This document shows positions 46,401-50,754 of a DNA stretch of 64,000 bases, one piece after another. This DNA comes from Bactericera cockerelli (taxonomy: Eukaryota > Arthropoda > Insecta > Hemiptera > Triozidae): assembly GCA_024516035.1 (NCBI GenBank), contig CM044959.1, forward strand, positions 13,553,174-13,617,173, read 5' to 3'. The translations under genes were made by a program, and so were the position numbers. The notes under the pieces were generated by a model, which did no database searches, was not told where the DNA came from, and saw nothing but the letters and a program-made list of their open reading frames with translations. Within the stretch, counting starts at the first letter, position 1; every line of letters begins with the position of its first letter.

Positions 46401-46685
46401 TAGTCTGGTAACCCAGGTAACATAGGGATCCGTTGGTTCGAATCCCACCCAATGCATGAATTTTTCCTCATTTATTTCAGTTTGTGACCAAAAAATAATA
46501 AGACTTTGAGGGTTAAGTGGTAGAAAATGCTTTGAGCATTAACCTCGCCAGTTGGTTACCTTCCACTAAAGAGTATTATTATTAAGTGGTTATGGGGTTA
46601 TAGAGTAAGTGGAAAGCTTTGAAAAAAGAATTAATAAAGGTACTTACATTGTGACAATACTGCTGTGTTTGTTATCAGATGAGTT
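19235..46685 (-). CDS. SLC38A9: SLC38A9-like lysosomal amino-acid transporter, 3' seven coding exons
   Basis: Exons in transcript order: 46685-46648, 37082-36925, 33678-33517, 25626-25420, 22011-21695, 20199-19961, 19403-19235. They splice in frame to 429 residues plus stop. In animals SLC38A9 sits in the lysosomal membrane, senses luminal arginine, signals through Ragulator-Rag to mTORC1 and exports amino acids. Diagnostic stretches: TM1 IFSIWNTIMGTSILTIPW with the unwound GTS turn; DVIYWILMSNFLYF; KSPSFFTRFNSSG; SMFIHNIIITIMRNNRHQE; ARMFLLFQLTTVYPLITYML; PQIGTVLRFTGALGGFIYIF. About 11 hydrophobic spans are visible. The luminal loop after TM3 has three N-glycosylation sequons (NES, NIS, NNS) and a VICP cysteine; a second cysteine (KSCIQD) could pair with it. 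Introns range from about 0.6 to 9.6 kb. Missing: the cytosolic N-terminus (about 110 residues in human), the part that binds Rag-Ragulator; it lies upstream, unrecognised or outside. The exons look GC-richer than surrounding DNA. Confidence 0.92.
19961..20199 (-). CDS. SLC38A9: SLC38A9 exon with TM8-TM9
   Basis: 239 nt; acceptor TTAATTTCAG|AACC, donor GTGCTCAG|GTGAGG. Encodes NLLNNFLRHDVLTLAARMF, TTVYPLITYMLRVQIF and the span ending LFAIFLPQIGTVL. Confidence 0.95.
20603..20833 (+). repeat. SINE-C copy with an internal insertion
   Basis: Head TAGCTTAATCGATAAGGCGG and GTTCAAGTCCC; tail TGTGATATCACGATTGTGAT. About 80 bp of T-rich sequence lies inside, bounded by repeats of AAGCAAATGTTT (near 20676 and 20760), so a second small element inserted into it. 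Confidence 0.65.
20896..21062 (+). repeat. F element copy
   Basis: Starts TCATCATAGGGTGGCGTCAT, then GGAGGAATGACTCAGCAC and CTTTACAAGGAGGCTAATAA, with a 3' end built of CTGGTCTACTGCC-like units. Other copies: 25658-25852, 29245-29405, 30846-31155 (split), 40705-40940, 45950-46015. No Pol III boxes or ORF recognised; class unknown. Confidence 0.65.
21168..21352 (-). mobile_element. Family K short retroposon
   Basis: Reverse orientation copy: ends in the complement of GGGTTGGGTGGAAGAGATTG at 21333-21352 and starts with the complement of TAATAAAGCGTTGT. Confidence 0.65.
21415..21678 (+). pseudogene. 5'-truncated non-LTR retrotransposon (CR1/Jockey-like) 3' end
   Basis: A + frame ending at TAA 21597-21599 reads TTSFEKSFQICTVRLWNSLP then SEIRNLQNLSLFKSEVVRYL, the typical C-terminal tail of CR1/Jockey-type reverse transcriptases (RLWNSLP). 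It is followed by a 3' UTR starting TCGGTTGGGTGGAAGAG and a poly(A) run at 21667-21678. It lies in an SLC38A9 intron, antisense, with its tail about 14 nt from the splice donor. Confidence 0.75.
21695..22011 (-). CDS. SLC38A9: SLC38A9 exon with TM5-TM7
   Basis: 317 nt; acceptor TCTGTTCCAG|GCAC, donor CAGGAT|GTGAGT. Encodes TLSVLFLIIFVLIKAWRWG, SMFIHNIIITIMRNN and DLSIAYLLVFLTYAAVGLIF. A LINE poly(A) tail ends about 14 nt past the donor. Confidence 0.95.
22046..22505 (-). repeat. SINE-A copy split by a hAT MITE
   Basis: 3' part at 22046-22079 and the rest at 22329-22505, interrupted by the element at 22080-22328. Head complement GTAGCTTAGTGGTTAAGGCG, box B GAGTTTGAAACCC. Confidence 0.8.
22080..22328. 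mobile_element. hAT-type MITE, 249 bp
   Basis: Inverted ends CAGGCGCGGC...GCCGCGCCTG, flanked by identical 8-bp CTGCCCGA at 22072-22079 and 22329-22336. Since it splits a known SINE-A, the empty target is reconstructible and confirms the limits. A relative lacking clear ends is at 63715-63836. Confidence 0.85.
22337..23272. repeat. Tandem segmental duplication carrying SINE-A and mariner-like DNA
   Basis: The block from GTCCCATTATTCCAGCAG through SINE-A, AATCCAATAATGAAGACA and the mariner-like end ACGAGGTCTGTTCAAAAAGT occurs twice (about 22340-22770 and 22814-23272). Copy 2 has CTTCTTCTTGTAGTTCCTCT and a doubled ATAATCATCATGTCAATGTG in place of part of the interior. Confidence 0.75.
22768..22975 (-). 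repeat. SINE-A copy (second duplicate)
   Basis: Uninterrupted copy with (ATT)n at the low end and the head complement GTAGCTTAGTGGTTAAGGCG at the high end; nearly identical to 22337-22505. Confidence 0.8.
23520..23700 (-). repeat. SINE-D copy, diverged
   Basis: Has the complement of AATGCCGCCACTGGTCGTTG and a box B-like GGGTTGAAATCCCGGCGGGC. More diverged than the other SINE-D copies. Confidence 0.5.
23725..23935 (+). repeat. SINE-I copy
   Basis: GGTTCGATCCCCCGTGCCGA box B, then TTGTTTGTGAGGGATACCTT, GAGCTCGTGTTGACCCAG and TTCTCGCCCACC. Confidence 0.6.
24378..24572 (+). repeat. SINE-A copy
   Basis: CCCCGTACCTCAGTGATCAAG head, GAGGTCGCAGGTTTGAAACC box B, standard body and AT-rich tail. Confidence 0.7.
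24626..24850 (+). repeat. SINE-E copy
   Basis: CCTCCGTGGCGTAACGGTTG head, GAGTTCAATTCCCGGTTGGG box B, CCCAACCCAGGCTGGGTTAG and GGAGGGTAAAACCCCTGTCC body; the GAGGCTGGCA segment is deleted. Confidence 0.7.
24966..25064. mobile_element. Small MITE related to the 11177 hAT element
   Basis: GGGCGTAGCCAGG at the left and CCTGGCTATGCCC at the right enclose about 70 bp with two GCAGCTGTCCCCCC/GAGCTGCCCCCCC runs. No convincing 8-bp duplication. Confidence 0.5.
25225..25378 (-). repeat. SINE-E 3' half
   Basis: Complement of the SINE-E tail: CTGTCTTATACCGCTCAAGC, TGGTTTTGGCACAT, GGATGCCCTTCCTAACGCCA, GATTTAACGTCCTGGATTAG. No head. Confidence 0.65.
25420..25626 (-). CDS. SLC38A9: SLC38A9 exon with glycosylated luminal loop and TM4
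   Basis: 207 nt; acceptor CATCCCCCAG|TGAT, donor TCATCAG|GTAC. Encodes VICPVKTAVKHLNESL, three N-x-S sequons, then VPIVLVFFLGPLINIKSPSF. Confidence 0.92.
25658..25852 (+). repeat. F element abutting an SLC38A9 acceptor
   Basis: Starts about 30 bp from the exon edge at 25626 (upstream of the acceptor on the - strand). Carries two CTGGTCTACTCCCTGTTTAT units at the 3' end. Confidence 0.7.
25858..26100. repeat. Dispersed AT-rich repeat (family N)
   Basis: GGAAGTATTGTGTTCGTTTT, TTTTTGCTCCGACTTCAATT and CCTGAGCAACTTTTT recur in the longer copy at 49345-49860. Function and class unknown. Confidence 0.45.
26130..26370. repeat. Minisatellite with TATCCAGGTTT core
   Basis: About seven repeats of an 18-20 bp unit (TCTCTAATATCCAGGTT) preceded by TATAAAGAGGTTCTTTTCC. 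A dispersed relative of similar structure is at 32480-32825. Confidence 0.7.
26695..26815 (-). repeat. SINE-C copy, partial and diverged
   Basis: Complement of GTTAATCACAATCGTAATGC (tail) and of ACCTCCAGGTTACGAGTC (head); part of the body is missing. Confidence 0.55.
26816..27032 (+). repeat. SINE-B copy
   Basis: GGTCAAGTGGTTAACGCGGT head, GGTTCGAATCCCACCCAGTG box B, CATTAACCTCGCCTGGTGGT body. It abuts the SINE-C before it. Confidence 0.75.
27164..27405 (+). mobile_element. Helitron-like non-autonomous element, 242 bp
   Basis: Starts TCTTAATATATAAATGTC, ends with a GCCCGC-AAA-GCGGGC hairpin, GACAGCC and CGCTAG, and lies between A and T with no target duplication. These are the Helitron hallmarks (5' TC, 3' hairpin then CTRR, AT target). 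A nearby duplicate of the flank at 27070-27130 shows the empty site exactly. Confidence 0.85.
27488..27692 (-). repeat. SINE-B copy
   Basis: Complement of the SINE-B body (AACCACCATGCGAGGTTAAT) and head (GCGCCTTAATCACTTGACTA). Confidence 0.7.
28320..28494 (+). mobile_element. Family K short retroposon with 24-bp target duplication
   Basis: A perfect 24-bp direct repeat (28296-28319 and 28495-28518, AAAATGGAGATTTTAAACAT...) bounds the element. It begins GTTGGGTGGCAGAGATTGCC, carries TTGCCATAGGCAA, and ends TAATAAAGCGTTTC(ATA)n. No ORF: only LINE 3'-UTR sequence. Confidence 0.88.
28605..28735 (-). repeat. SINE-A copy, internally deleted
   Basis: Head complement GTAGCTTAGTGGTCAAGGTG and box B GGGTTCGAAACTCATCC; the tail half is shortened. 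Confidence 0.6.
28937..29165 (-). repeat. 5S-rRNA-derived SINE copy
   Basis: The complement reads GCCAGCAAGAGTCGATGG, TTGAATACATCGGTTCTCGT, GAAGTTAAGCAACGTCC like a 5S rRNA gene 5' half and internal control region, then the CTGAGTGAGGTTAATGTGGG and GGAGGGTAACACC body and GTTGAAAGCGACGTTAAAA tail. Confidence 0.75.
29245..29405 (-). repeat. F element copy
   Basis: Complement of the F unit from CAGGGAGTAGACCAG to GACGCCACCCTATGATGAT. Confidence 0.7.
30293..30474 (-). mobile_element. Retrozyme-like element, copy 1 (about 1.3 units)
   Basis: Inserted in SINE-C between repeats of TCAGCAA (30286-30292 and 30475-30481). The unit start TCAGTATAAACAGAAAAGTG occurs at 30293 and again at 30428, so the insert is one 135-nt unit plus 47 nt of a second. 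The - strand of the unit carries a hammerhead ribozyme. Multimeric small units with a hammerhead are the hallmark of retrozymes and Penelope-like termini. Confidence 0.7.
30340..30382 (-). ncRNA. Hammerhead ribozyme motif, weakened stem II
   Basis: On the - strand: stem I ACCTG / CAGGT, core CTGATGA, stem II GAGC-AAATAA-CCTT (only three of four pairs, one of them G-U), core GAAA, stem III CAGCTG, cleavage triplet GTC just before the stem I 3' strand. All catalytic core bases are intact; the imperfect stem II may lower activity. Confidence 0.7.
30899..31047 (-). mobile_element. Retrozyme-like element, copy 2 (about one unit)
   Basis: 149 bp inserted in an F element with AAT on both sides (30896-30898, 31048-31050). 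Same unit as 30293-30474, period about 145 nt, ending with the first bases (TCAGT) of the next unit. No ORF. Confidence 0.72.
30954..30996 (-). ncRNA. Hammerhead ribozyme motif, complete (type I)
   Basis: Read on the - strand: stem I 5' CCTG (30995-30992); CTGATGA (30991-30985); stem II GAGC (30984-30981), loop AAATAA, GCTC (30974-30971), four perfect pairs; GAAA (30970-30967); stem III CAGCTG (30966-30961), a self-complementary hexamer typical of dimer-active short-stem-III hammerheads; GTC triplet ending at 30959; stem I 3' CAGG (30958-30955). Predicted cleavage lies between 30959 and 30958. All conserved core bases are present. Confidence 0.85.
31250..31442 (-). repeat. SINE-A copy
   Basis: Complement of AATAATGGTACTCATTAGTC, CTTGGGCTTACTGATGG and GTAGCTCAATAGTCAAAGCG. 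Confidence 0.7.
31505..31745 (-). repeat. 5S-derived SINE copy, diverged
   Basis: Complement has GCCAGCCGAAGATGGCAAG, TTAATACACCAGTTCTCAT and TGAAGTTAAGCTACGTCC; about 60 bp of unrelated sequence sits between the 5S part and the body. Confidence 0.6.
32272..32410 (-). repeat. SINE-C copy
   Basis: Complement of GTGTTAATCACTTTCGTGAT, CCGGGACTTGAACCGCGGAC and CTTATCGATCAAGCTACTGA. Confidence 0.75.
32480..32825. repeat. Degenerate tandem repeat with TATCCAGGTTTCTCTT core
   Basis: Four to five units of roughly 60-80 bp, each with CTCTTATATCCAGG, an AAGAGGTTATTTTCCC-type block and GAGAGGTAAAT. Related to 26130-26370, 6 kb away. Confidence 0.6.
32862..33010 (+). repeat. SINE-B copy lacking its 5' head
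   Basis: Begins at box B (GGTTCAAATCCCACCCAGTA) and runs through the body to GAAGAGTATTATTATG. Confidence 0.7.
33369..33448. other. Two tandem perfect hairpins with compensatory arms
   Basis: Hairpin 1: arms ACACCAGGAG (33369-33378) and CTCCTGGTGT (33397-33406). Hairpin 2: arms ACTTCAGGAG (33411-33420) and CTCCTGAAGT (33439-33448). Both have 18-nt loops beginning CGGATC and ending GATCAAGT. The arms differ at two positions and both changes are matched on the opposite arm. Confidence 0.75.
33517..33678 (-). CDS. SLC38A9: SLC38A9 exon with TM3
   Basis: 162 nt; acceptor CTGTTCCCAG|GTGG, donor CACG|GTGAGT. Encodes ADLSKLLLGRYAEVTAQG and DVIYWILMSNFLYFTVSFIH. Aligns with the human [20 protein letters not shown] region. 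Confidence 0.9.
33965..34030 (-). repeat. SINE-C tail fragment
   Basis: Complement of GTGTTAATCATTATCGTGAT and AAACTCGCTTTACTAGA; the head is absent. Confidence 0.5.
34339..34488. mobile_element. piggyBac-type MITE, 150 bp
   Basis: Bounded by TTAA at 34335-34338 and 34489-34492. Inverted ends CACTTAGACGACCG...CGGTCGTCTAAGTG (14 bp perfect). TTAA target duplication defines piggyBac-like elements. Inside are two copies of the 20-bp palindrome GTGTACCACCGGTGGTACAC. Confidence 0.88.
34497..34646 (-). repeat. SINE-C copy
   Basis: Complement of GTAATCACTTTCGTATGTCA, CCGGGACTTGAACCACCGAC and CTTATCGATCGAGCTACTGG. It begins a few bases after the piggyBac MITE. Confidence 0.75.
35144..36685. repeat. 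Tandem array (about 108-111 bp, 13 units) containing an SLC38A9 splice donor
   Basis: Units share GACGTCTCTCAGCCAGACAA, CAACAGTTCACAGAACCACT, CTACAGTTCACACATCTC and GTTCACTCACCATGAAGG. The last four units are exactly 111 bp apart (36241, 36352, 36463, 36574). On the - strand the final block reads CCTTCATG|GTGAGTGAAC, the end of the SLC38A9 exon at 36925 with its donor. The array lies just downstream of that exon, in the intron. Confidence 0.9.
36686..36910 (+). repeat. SINE-A copy between array and exon
   Basis: GTCCCGGTAGCTCAGTGGTA head, GTGGGTTCGAAACCCAACC box B, full body, (ATT)n tail. Flanked by ATCTC on both sides (array side and exon side), so it landed inside the array unit that abuts the true exon. 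Has an extra ACAGCGACACTC block in the head. Confidence 0.85.
36925..37082 (-). CDS. SLC38A9: SLC38A9 exon with TM1-TM2
   Basis: 158 nt; acceptor CATGTTTCCAG|ATTC, donor CTTCATG|GTGAGTG. Encodes IWNTIMGTSILTIPWAIHQA and LMLGSTALCLYTAWRIL. A SINE-A ends about 12 nt beyond the donor, and the donor region is repeated in the adjoining tandem array. Confidence 0.92.
37133..37421 (-). repeat. SINE-D copy, longest in the window
   Basis: Complement of TAATGCCGCCACTGGTCG, CCTCACGAGGTATGAGTG, CTGGGAATCGAACCCAGGTC and GCGCGTTAACTCACTC; a further 110 bp at the low side (GTGGGTAGCGCAGCATT) is shared with 58226-58475. Confidence 0.75.
37805..38063 (-). pseudogene. Tc1/mariner-superfamily transposase C-terminal fragment
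   Basis: The - strand reads SPDLAPCDFFLLGYLKSKVY then TLDDLKNNIRTNIAEIPETL, the usual region around the last catalytic acidic residue of mariner-like transposases (D in PCDFF). After HENQL a frameshift is needed to continue into FRKRLDQCIPSEG. No start, no inverted ends identified. Confidence 0.75.
38745..38872 (+). repeat. SINE-A fragment
   Basis: GCGACCTCTGTGATCCAGAG, TGTGTTCGAAAACCAGC (box B), GACAAGTTATCC, (ATT)n; a large internal deletion. Confidence 0.55.
39067..39225 (+). repeat. SINE-C copy
   Basis: ACCTCAGTCGCTTGATCGAT head, GGTAGTTCAAGTCCCG box B, AAGATTTAGTAAAGCTAGTT and TGTGACATCGCGAAAGGGAT tail. Confidence 0.8.
39452..39582. repeat. CCCTA-rich minisatellite
   Basis: Alternating CCCTACA and CCCTATA units, e.g. 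ACCCTACCCTATACCCTAC, about 9 repeats of 14 bp. Telomere-like composition but the unit is neither TTAGG nor TTAGGG. A diverged relative (CCTGGACCCTGGA) is near 45710-45890. Confidence 0.8.
39938..40452 (+). repeat. SINE-A copy split by a MITE
   Basis: Head 39938-40028 (GCCGCGGTATCTCAGATGTA, GAGGTCGCGGTTCGAAACC) and body/tail 40325-40452 (GCTGGAATAATGGGAC, (ATT)n) flank the insert at 40029-40324. Confidence 0.8.
40029..40324. mobile_element. Harbinger-like MITE, about 296 bp
   Basis: Inverted ends GTCGTATTTTTCTTT / AAAGAAAAATACGGC, flanked by CAA at 40026-40028 and 40325-40327 (3-bp duplication). The interior has direct repeats around CAGTTTGGTTCATTTT and GTTTGGTTAACTTTGG. End sequence resembles the CCGTATTTTT ends of the 42070 element. 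Confidence 0.6.
40705..40940 (-). repeat. F element copy with amplified 3' end
   Basis: Complement of F; the GGGACTATAAACAGGGAGTA / GACCAGCAGTCTGGCT unit is present three times instead of one or two. Confidence 0.7.
40958..41555 (+). mobile_element. MITE family M, longest single copy
   Basis: Inverted ends ACTTTCCTTATCC / GGATAAGGAAAGT; the left end is doubled as a hairpin (CCTTATCC-TATAATA-AGGAAAG). Contains a (TG)n tract, AGGATATCTCGAGAACCG and GAAATCAGCCGCAAGATGCG. No ORF. Other copies: 47860-48590 (-), 50755-51490, 52400-52892. Confidence 0.6.
41615..41757. mobile_element. Foldback MITE (family L)
   Basis: TTCGGACCACATTATGAAAC...ATATTCGGACC with long imperfect arms (ACAGGATTAAAGTTAAG / CTTAACTCTAATACTGT). 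Best copy of the family. Confidence 0.6.
42005..42066 (+). repeat. SINE-C tail fragment
   Basis: GTAGTTGTGATATCATGATT and GATTAACACAAATTTGATAA match the SINE-C 3' end; the Harbinger unit follows at once. Confidence 0.5.
42690..42837 (+). repeat. 5S-derived SINE fragment
   Basis: GTTGAGTTCACCAGTTTTCG, ATGTCAAGCAACG, CTTGGATGGGTGACTAT follow the 5S rRNA order; then CCCGGTCCAACTCAGACTG. The oldest-looking of the group. Confidence 0.6.
43010..43110 (+). repeat. tRNA-like SINE head (Ser/Leu type)
   Basis: GAGTGGTCTAGCGC (box A) and GAGTTCGAATTCC (box B) 40 bp apart. Not a functional tRNA: no acceptor stem pairing is evident. Confidence 0.4.
43285..43560 (+). repeat. 5S-rRNA-derived SINE, best copy
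   Basis: GCCAGCGTCGATGGCATGTT, GAATACACCGGTTCC, CACCGAAGTTAAGCGACATC, GGTTAAGACTTGGATGGGTG, GACC follow animal 5S rRNA nearly end to end, including the internal control region. Then CCACTCAGGCTGGGTGAGGT, GGAGGGTAAAACCCCCGTCG, GTTGAAAGCGACGTTAAACC and a poly(A) tail (43523-43563). Confidence 0.85.
43564..43760 (+). repeat. 5S-derived SINE, second copy in tandem
   Basis: AGCCAGCGTTGATTGCGCGG, GAATGCACCTGTTCTCGTGG, AAAGTTAATCAACAACGTCC, then AACCCAGGCTGGCTGAAGTT and GGAGGGTAAAACCCCCGTCT. It begins directly after the poly(A) of the preceding copy. Confidence 0.75.
44414..45278. mobile_element. Foldback element, 865 bp, four-armed, TA-flanked
   Basis: Ends CAGGGTGGGGCAAAAGTCTG and CAGACTTTTGCCCCACCCTG are inverted, flanked by TA, and the complementarity runs through almost the entire length. 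Inside, a second, diverged inverted pair starts GTAAAGTCTGGAAACCCCTG (about 44703) and ends at about 44990. TA duplication and CAGGGTG ends fit a Tc1/mariner-type MITE. Confidence 0.8.
45697..45895. repeat. Inverted CCTGGACCC-type low-copy repeat
   Basis: GAGGACCCTGGACTATACGC and, inverted, CTCCAGGGTCCAGGGTATAG about 130 bp later. Related in sequence to the CCCTATACCCTA minisatellite at 39452. Confidence 0.5.
45950..46015 (+). repeat. F element fragment
   Basis: GGTGACGTCATCGTGAACGT and GGAGGAATGACTCAGCACTG, then the match is lost. Confidence 0.6.
46376..46588 (+). repeat. SINE-B copy
   Basis: GTGGTAGTCAAGTGGTTAAG head, GGTTCGAATCCCACCCAATG box B, full body and (ATT)n. Lies 60 bp from the SLC38A9 microexon donor. 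Confidence 0.75.
46648..46685 (-). CDS. SLC38A9: SLC38A9 38-nt microexon
   Basis: Acceptor TTGTTCACAG|AAC, donor ACAAT|GTAAGTA. Encodes NSSDNKHSSIVT plus two bases that join the next exon to give VTIFSIWNT, matching the start of TM1 in the family. Enters at phase 0. Confidence 0.8.
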
Positions 46686-46699
46686 CTGTGAACAACAAG

Positions 46700-47160
46700 T
46701 GAGGAACATTATGAGTCAATATCTTGGAAACCAATTCAACTCAATATCTTCGAAATAAAGTCAAGTCAATATCTTGGAAACAAAACTTCGAGTCAGTATT
46801 TCAAAAGCTAATTTTTCTTAGGAATTTAGATTTATTATTAGTTTTACAATCAAATCTATAAACTAATTTAATTGATAAAAATTTAACGAAGTTATCACCG
46901 AGTTTACTTAAGTTAAAGTTACGTCAAAGATTAAGTGATTATGGATCAAAGATTATATCATTACAGCAAATCGTTTGGGGCTAAAAATAGGTAGGTAGAA
47001 AAATATGGTTTCGAAAAAAATTGGAAAGTATAAAAATGTTCAAATCTTTATATTGGATCGATTTGAAAATTTAGGCCCACAGAATCAACATCGCTTTGAA
47101 GAGATTCCTTAATTTATTCAAATTGTCTTTTCTTTCAGACCAAATTATTATCATTATAGA
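46700..47160. other. SLC38A9 upstream intron, no repeat recognised
   Basis: Contains three copies of TCAATATCTTGGAAAC-like sequence at 46717-46800 and otherwise AT-rich DNA. No exon for the missing N-terminus was found. Confidence 0.35.
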
Positions 47161-47164
47161 TAGT

Positions 47165-47330
47165 ATGCTTTATTAGGTAAGACAAAAATATATACAGTAA
47201 AATACAATGAAATTATAAAAAAAAATAAAAAGATCGAACAAAAAAACAAGAACAAAAAAGAGAATGAAGTAATGTCCTACCTAAAGGGCGAGGTTATTGC
47301 CTGTGGCAATCTCTTCCACCCAACCCAAAT
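47165..47330 (-). mobile_element. Family K short retroposon
   Basis: ATGCTTTATTAGG at the low end and AATCTCTTCCACCCAACCC at the high end, with TTGCCTGTGGCAA stem-loop. Confidence 0.65.
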
Positions 47331-47859
47331 CGGTAGCAATCGGTGAAATAACAAATTAAACGTGATATTTATTTTCAAGTCTATTCATACTTTGATTCTC
47401 GACACAACTAACGTATAATGCCGATATCTTCAACTCGATTAATTAAAAGTTCGAATATCTCTCTAACCGAGGAACTTAGCCAAGAGCTCAAAAGTTTCTA
47501 CTTCTGTGAGTGTACTTTGCTCTCGCGGACTTGCTATCACAATGTTTGTTTAATCACCGGGAGGAATTCGCAAGCATGGAAACGGTTGGTGATTTAAATT
47601 GTCGCCAACGAGCGGTCCAACGGATTGTCACCGGACACTGTATGCGATAATGTAGCCGGGCCCACCAGTGGCGGATCCAGCTAGGGATTATTATTATTAT
47701 TTTGTTGTTGCATTTTTATTATTAAATTATTTATTAATGAGGACATAATCATGTAGGTACATAGAAATAGTGATAAATTAAAATACATAATTAATTACAA
47801 AATGAGAAACAATATACATAAAAATCTGGTGTGACGCATCACACGACTTTCTTTATCAC

Positions 47860-48590
47860 AGCCACTGGTGACTCAACAATTACAGTTAGATAAAAATCAA
47901 TATCAAATTCGTAATCAGTACCACAAAATCAATCGATTTGATACGTCACAACCCCCATCTAGAATGAATAGAAAAAAGTAGGTCCTAAGGGGACCCTCCC
48001 AAAATACCGGTAAATTGGGGCCGGGTTCCAAAAAGTTCAAGATAAAAAAAAAAGATTTGAATAAAACCCTATTATTTTTTCATTCTAAGAAATGGTTGTT
48101 CTCTAACTTTTTTTGTAACTGACCAATTCAAAGAAGCGGCCCTTGCGGCTGATTTTTGCTGCACTGCGGCCGCAGAATGGGCCGATTTCAACCAGTTTCG
48201 TGGATAGTGTGCTGTATAAATCAACATCCATACCAAATTTGAAGTCCCACTTGATAGGTTTTAATGAAAAAATATCTTTTTCGGGTTTTTTTTTTATCAC
48301 AGTGCGGTCCCATTAGCTTTCGCGATCACAAAATTTCACTACTGAATTTAAATATATTTTCTTAACGACTCTACAAAATTTCAAAAGGCTTCCTTGATTC
48401 AATAAAAATAGAAAAATCGTTTTCAATTTTGTTGCCTAGTTCGGCCTAAAAACTATAGGTAAAATTCTAGGACCCCAGCGAACATGTATACTAAATTTCA
48501 ACAATGTTGAACAATCCGTTCGACAGTGAACGCGGAACAGACAGACAAACAGGCAGACAGACGAAAGCCAAATCGTCCAATATCCAAGTT
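47860..48590 (-). mobile_element. MITE family M-like copy, reverse and diverged
   Basis: Complement shares GGGTTGTGACGTATCAAAT, GGTTGAAATCGGCCCATT, CGGCCGCAGTGCAGC and an AGTGGGACTTCAAATTTGGT segment with the 40958 copy; the far end has CAGACAGACAAACAGGCAGAC. Confidence 0.45.
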
Positions 48591-48821
48591 AAAACAGAAC
48601 CTCACTTAGTGAGGTCACTTCGCTCCCTCACTGCGTTCGGATGATAAAATAAGTGCGGTTTCTGACGCCTATGTCTCACCGAATCTATGAGTCACTGAAT
48701 TGTAATGAAAAAATTGTAATCTTTATTACAATTTACTTTATTACAGTGTATCATAATGTCATTAAGTGTATGTCAAATTTCATTGTAATTGTTTATTATT
48801 ACAATTAAAAAAAAAAAAATA

Positions 48822-48985
48822 TTTTAGTCCCATTATTCCAGCAGTAAGCCCAAGACGTATTATTATGTGGTAATAATCCCAAAAGGGAGGATACCTTGTT
48901 TTGTCCCGGCTGGGTTACGAACCCGCGACCTCTAGAATCTCTGGATTCACAGAGTGCCGCCTTTACCACTGAGCTACAGACTATA
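48822..48985 (-). repeat. SINE-A copy
   Basis: Complement of TCCCATTATTCCAGCAGTAA, GGGTTACGAACCCGCGACCT and CTTTACCACTGAGCTAC. Confidence 0.8.
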
Positions 48986-49344
48986 AAATGATTATTTCTA
49001 AAAGATGTTAGTCCAGAATCCACCACTAAACAAAGTTTCTATAGGTAAGCACACAATCCAGGTACAAAGTACGAACATATCTTGATAAGATCTCGGCTTG
49101 TTATCGTTTAAACACTGCCTCGTATTTCTTCTCCTATCAAGGTATTGAATTTCTGCATTTCTCTACGACACATTAGCTGGAATTTTGTACCAAGTGTCGA
49201 ATGCACATTCTCAAAGGCAGGTGCATAAATTATTAACTAGGTTCATAAACCTGTCGGCTTGAACTTGTACATCTTAAAAATAAATATTAGATCTTATTTG
49301 TACTGAGCATTCTGAGCAATACATCTATACTTATATATAGATAT

Positions 49345-49860
49345 ACACATTAGTTCCGAGAAATTTCTAAGATTATAAATCTGAAGTATTGTGTTTGTTT
49401 TCGTAAAAAAAATATTTTTTTGCTCCGATTTTAATTTTTTTTCTCATATTTCTGGTTATGAAATATACTTACGTTTCATAACCTTCTGATGAGCAACTTT
49501 GATTTTGTGTCTGTCGGTCGGTTAACTACATTTCTTGAAACGCGCAAATCTCAAAAACCACTGAACGGATTTCGACGAAATTTTGTACACATATAGGAGA
49601 CGTATTGTAGATGGTTCCATTTTAAATTAATCAACTTCGCAGTGGCCTTTCTTGGTGATAGAGACCATCCGCCTGACCACTAACTTTTTACTTATCATCT
49701 TATATCTCGTGAACGGTACACCCGATTTTAAAGAAATTTTCCATGTTTATGCGTATTAGTGTTTCACAAATTTGAAGAAAATCGGTGAAGCGGTTTTGGA
49801 CATAAAAAATGTGAACTTATCACGAGGAAGTATTGTGTTCATAATTGGCAGTGTATTTTC
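49345..49860. repeat. Dispersed repeat family N, longer copy
   Basis: GAAGTATTGTGTTTGTTTTC at the start and GAGGAAGTATTGTGTTCATA near the end; CTGATGAGCAACTTTGATTT and CGGATTTCGACGAAATTTTG inside. Possibly a MITE; ends not resolved. Confidence 0.4.
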
Positions 49861-49869
49861 TTCTTTTCT

Positions 49870-50740
49870 TAGTCCCCGCGAATAAAGCAATGCATAAGCA
49901 CATTAAAAAGTAGTAAGTTTAAATGTTATGATTTATGACACTCACTTTATAGTGAATTTAAAACACAAAGTAGCTATTGTAAATAGCCAAAAGTTATAAG
50001 TATTTATTTAGTTAGGAACTCATTGTTTTGAACAACGGATTCTCAATTTCTCACTATATAGAAGCTGAATGTTCAATTGTCTGAATGTTCAAATGACTGA
50101 ATGTTCAATGTCTGAATGTTCAATGTTCGAATAAGTGTACTACAAGGGACACGTACTACAATGTGTATAAGTGTACTACAAGGGACATCCAGAACGGGTT
50201 CGAGTCTCCAGACAAATCAAATCGTGAGGCAGAAAGTCCCCTGTGTTGAAAAGGACGCAAAAATTAAGTCAGTTCCACTCCTGAAACACTCCAAGTCCAA
50301 GCTTACCTTAGGACTGAGCACGCGTAGCTTTAAGGGCTAATAGCCTAGGTGCACCTAGAATGGGGACCTCGCGTGCTTGGTATCAAGTGTTCTCTAGACT
50401 TAGACTATAGAAGCTAAACCTTTCATAATTTCATAATTTTCTATAGCTACTCCTTAAATCATAACATCTTGCAACAGGTGTACAACAACTTTGTACCTGT
50501 AGACCTTTACACACACAGTGAATGATTCTGGACTCTGATGTAATATGTATAATTCACCCATTATTGCACACAAATGCAAGAAGTATGCCAATTTTGGGCC
50601 ATCAGTTAGACGTTGGTATTAGCTAGAGCAGGCATGGCCTTCGAATGTTGGACAGAAGAAAATTGAACTTATGATATTGCCGGACAGTGGCGGAGTATCC
50701 ATATTTAAAACCAAAAACTAAATCTTCACCAAAATAATAA
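49870..50740. other. No gene recognised
   Basis: Contains short repeats of CTGAATGTTCAA at 50065-50125 and a doubled TAAGTGTACTACAAGGGACA at 50133-50190. A 74-codon frame covers the latter but has no domain. Confidence 0.35.
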
Positions 50741-50754
50741 TTAAAATCTTTCTT

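Noticed and set aside
49475..49505. CTTCTGATGAGCAACTTTG as a hammerhead core
   Set aside because: No GAAA core segment or stem II pairing follows; belongs to dispersed family N.
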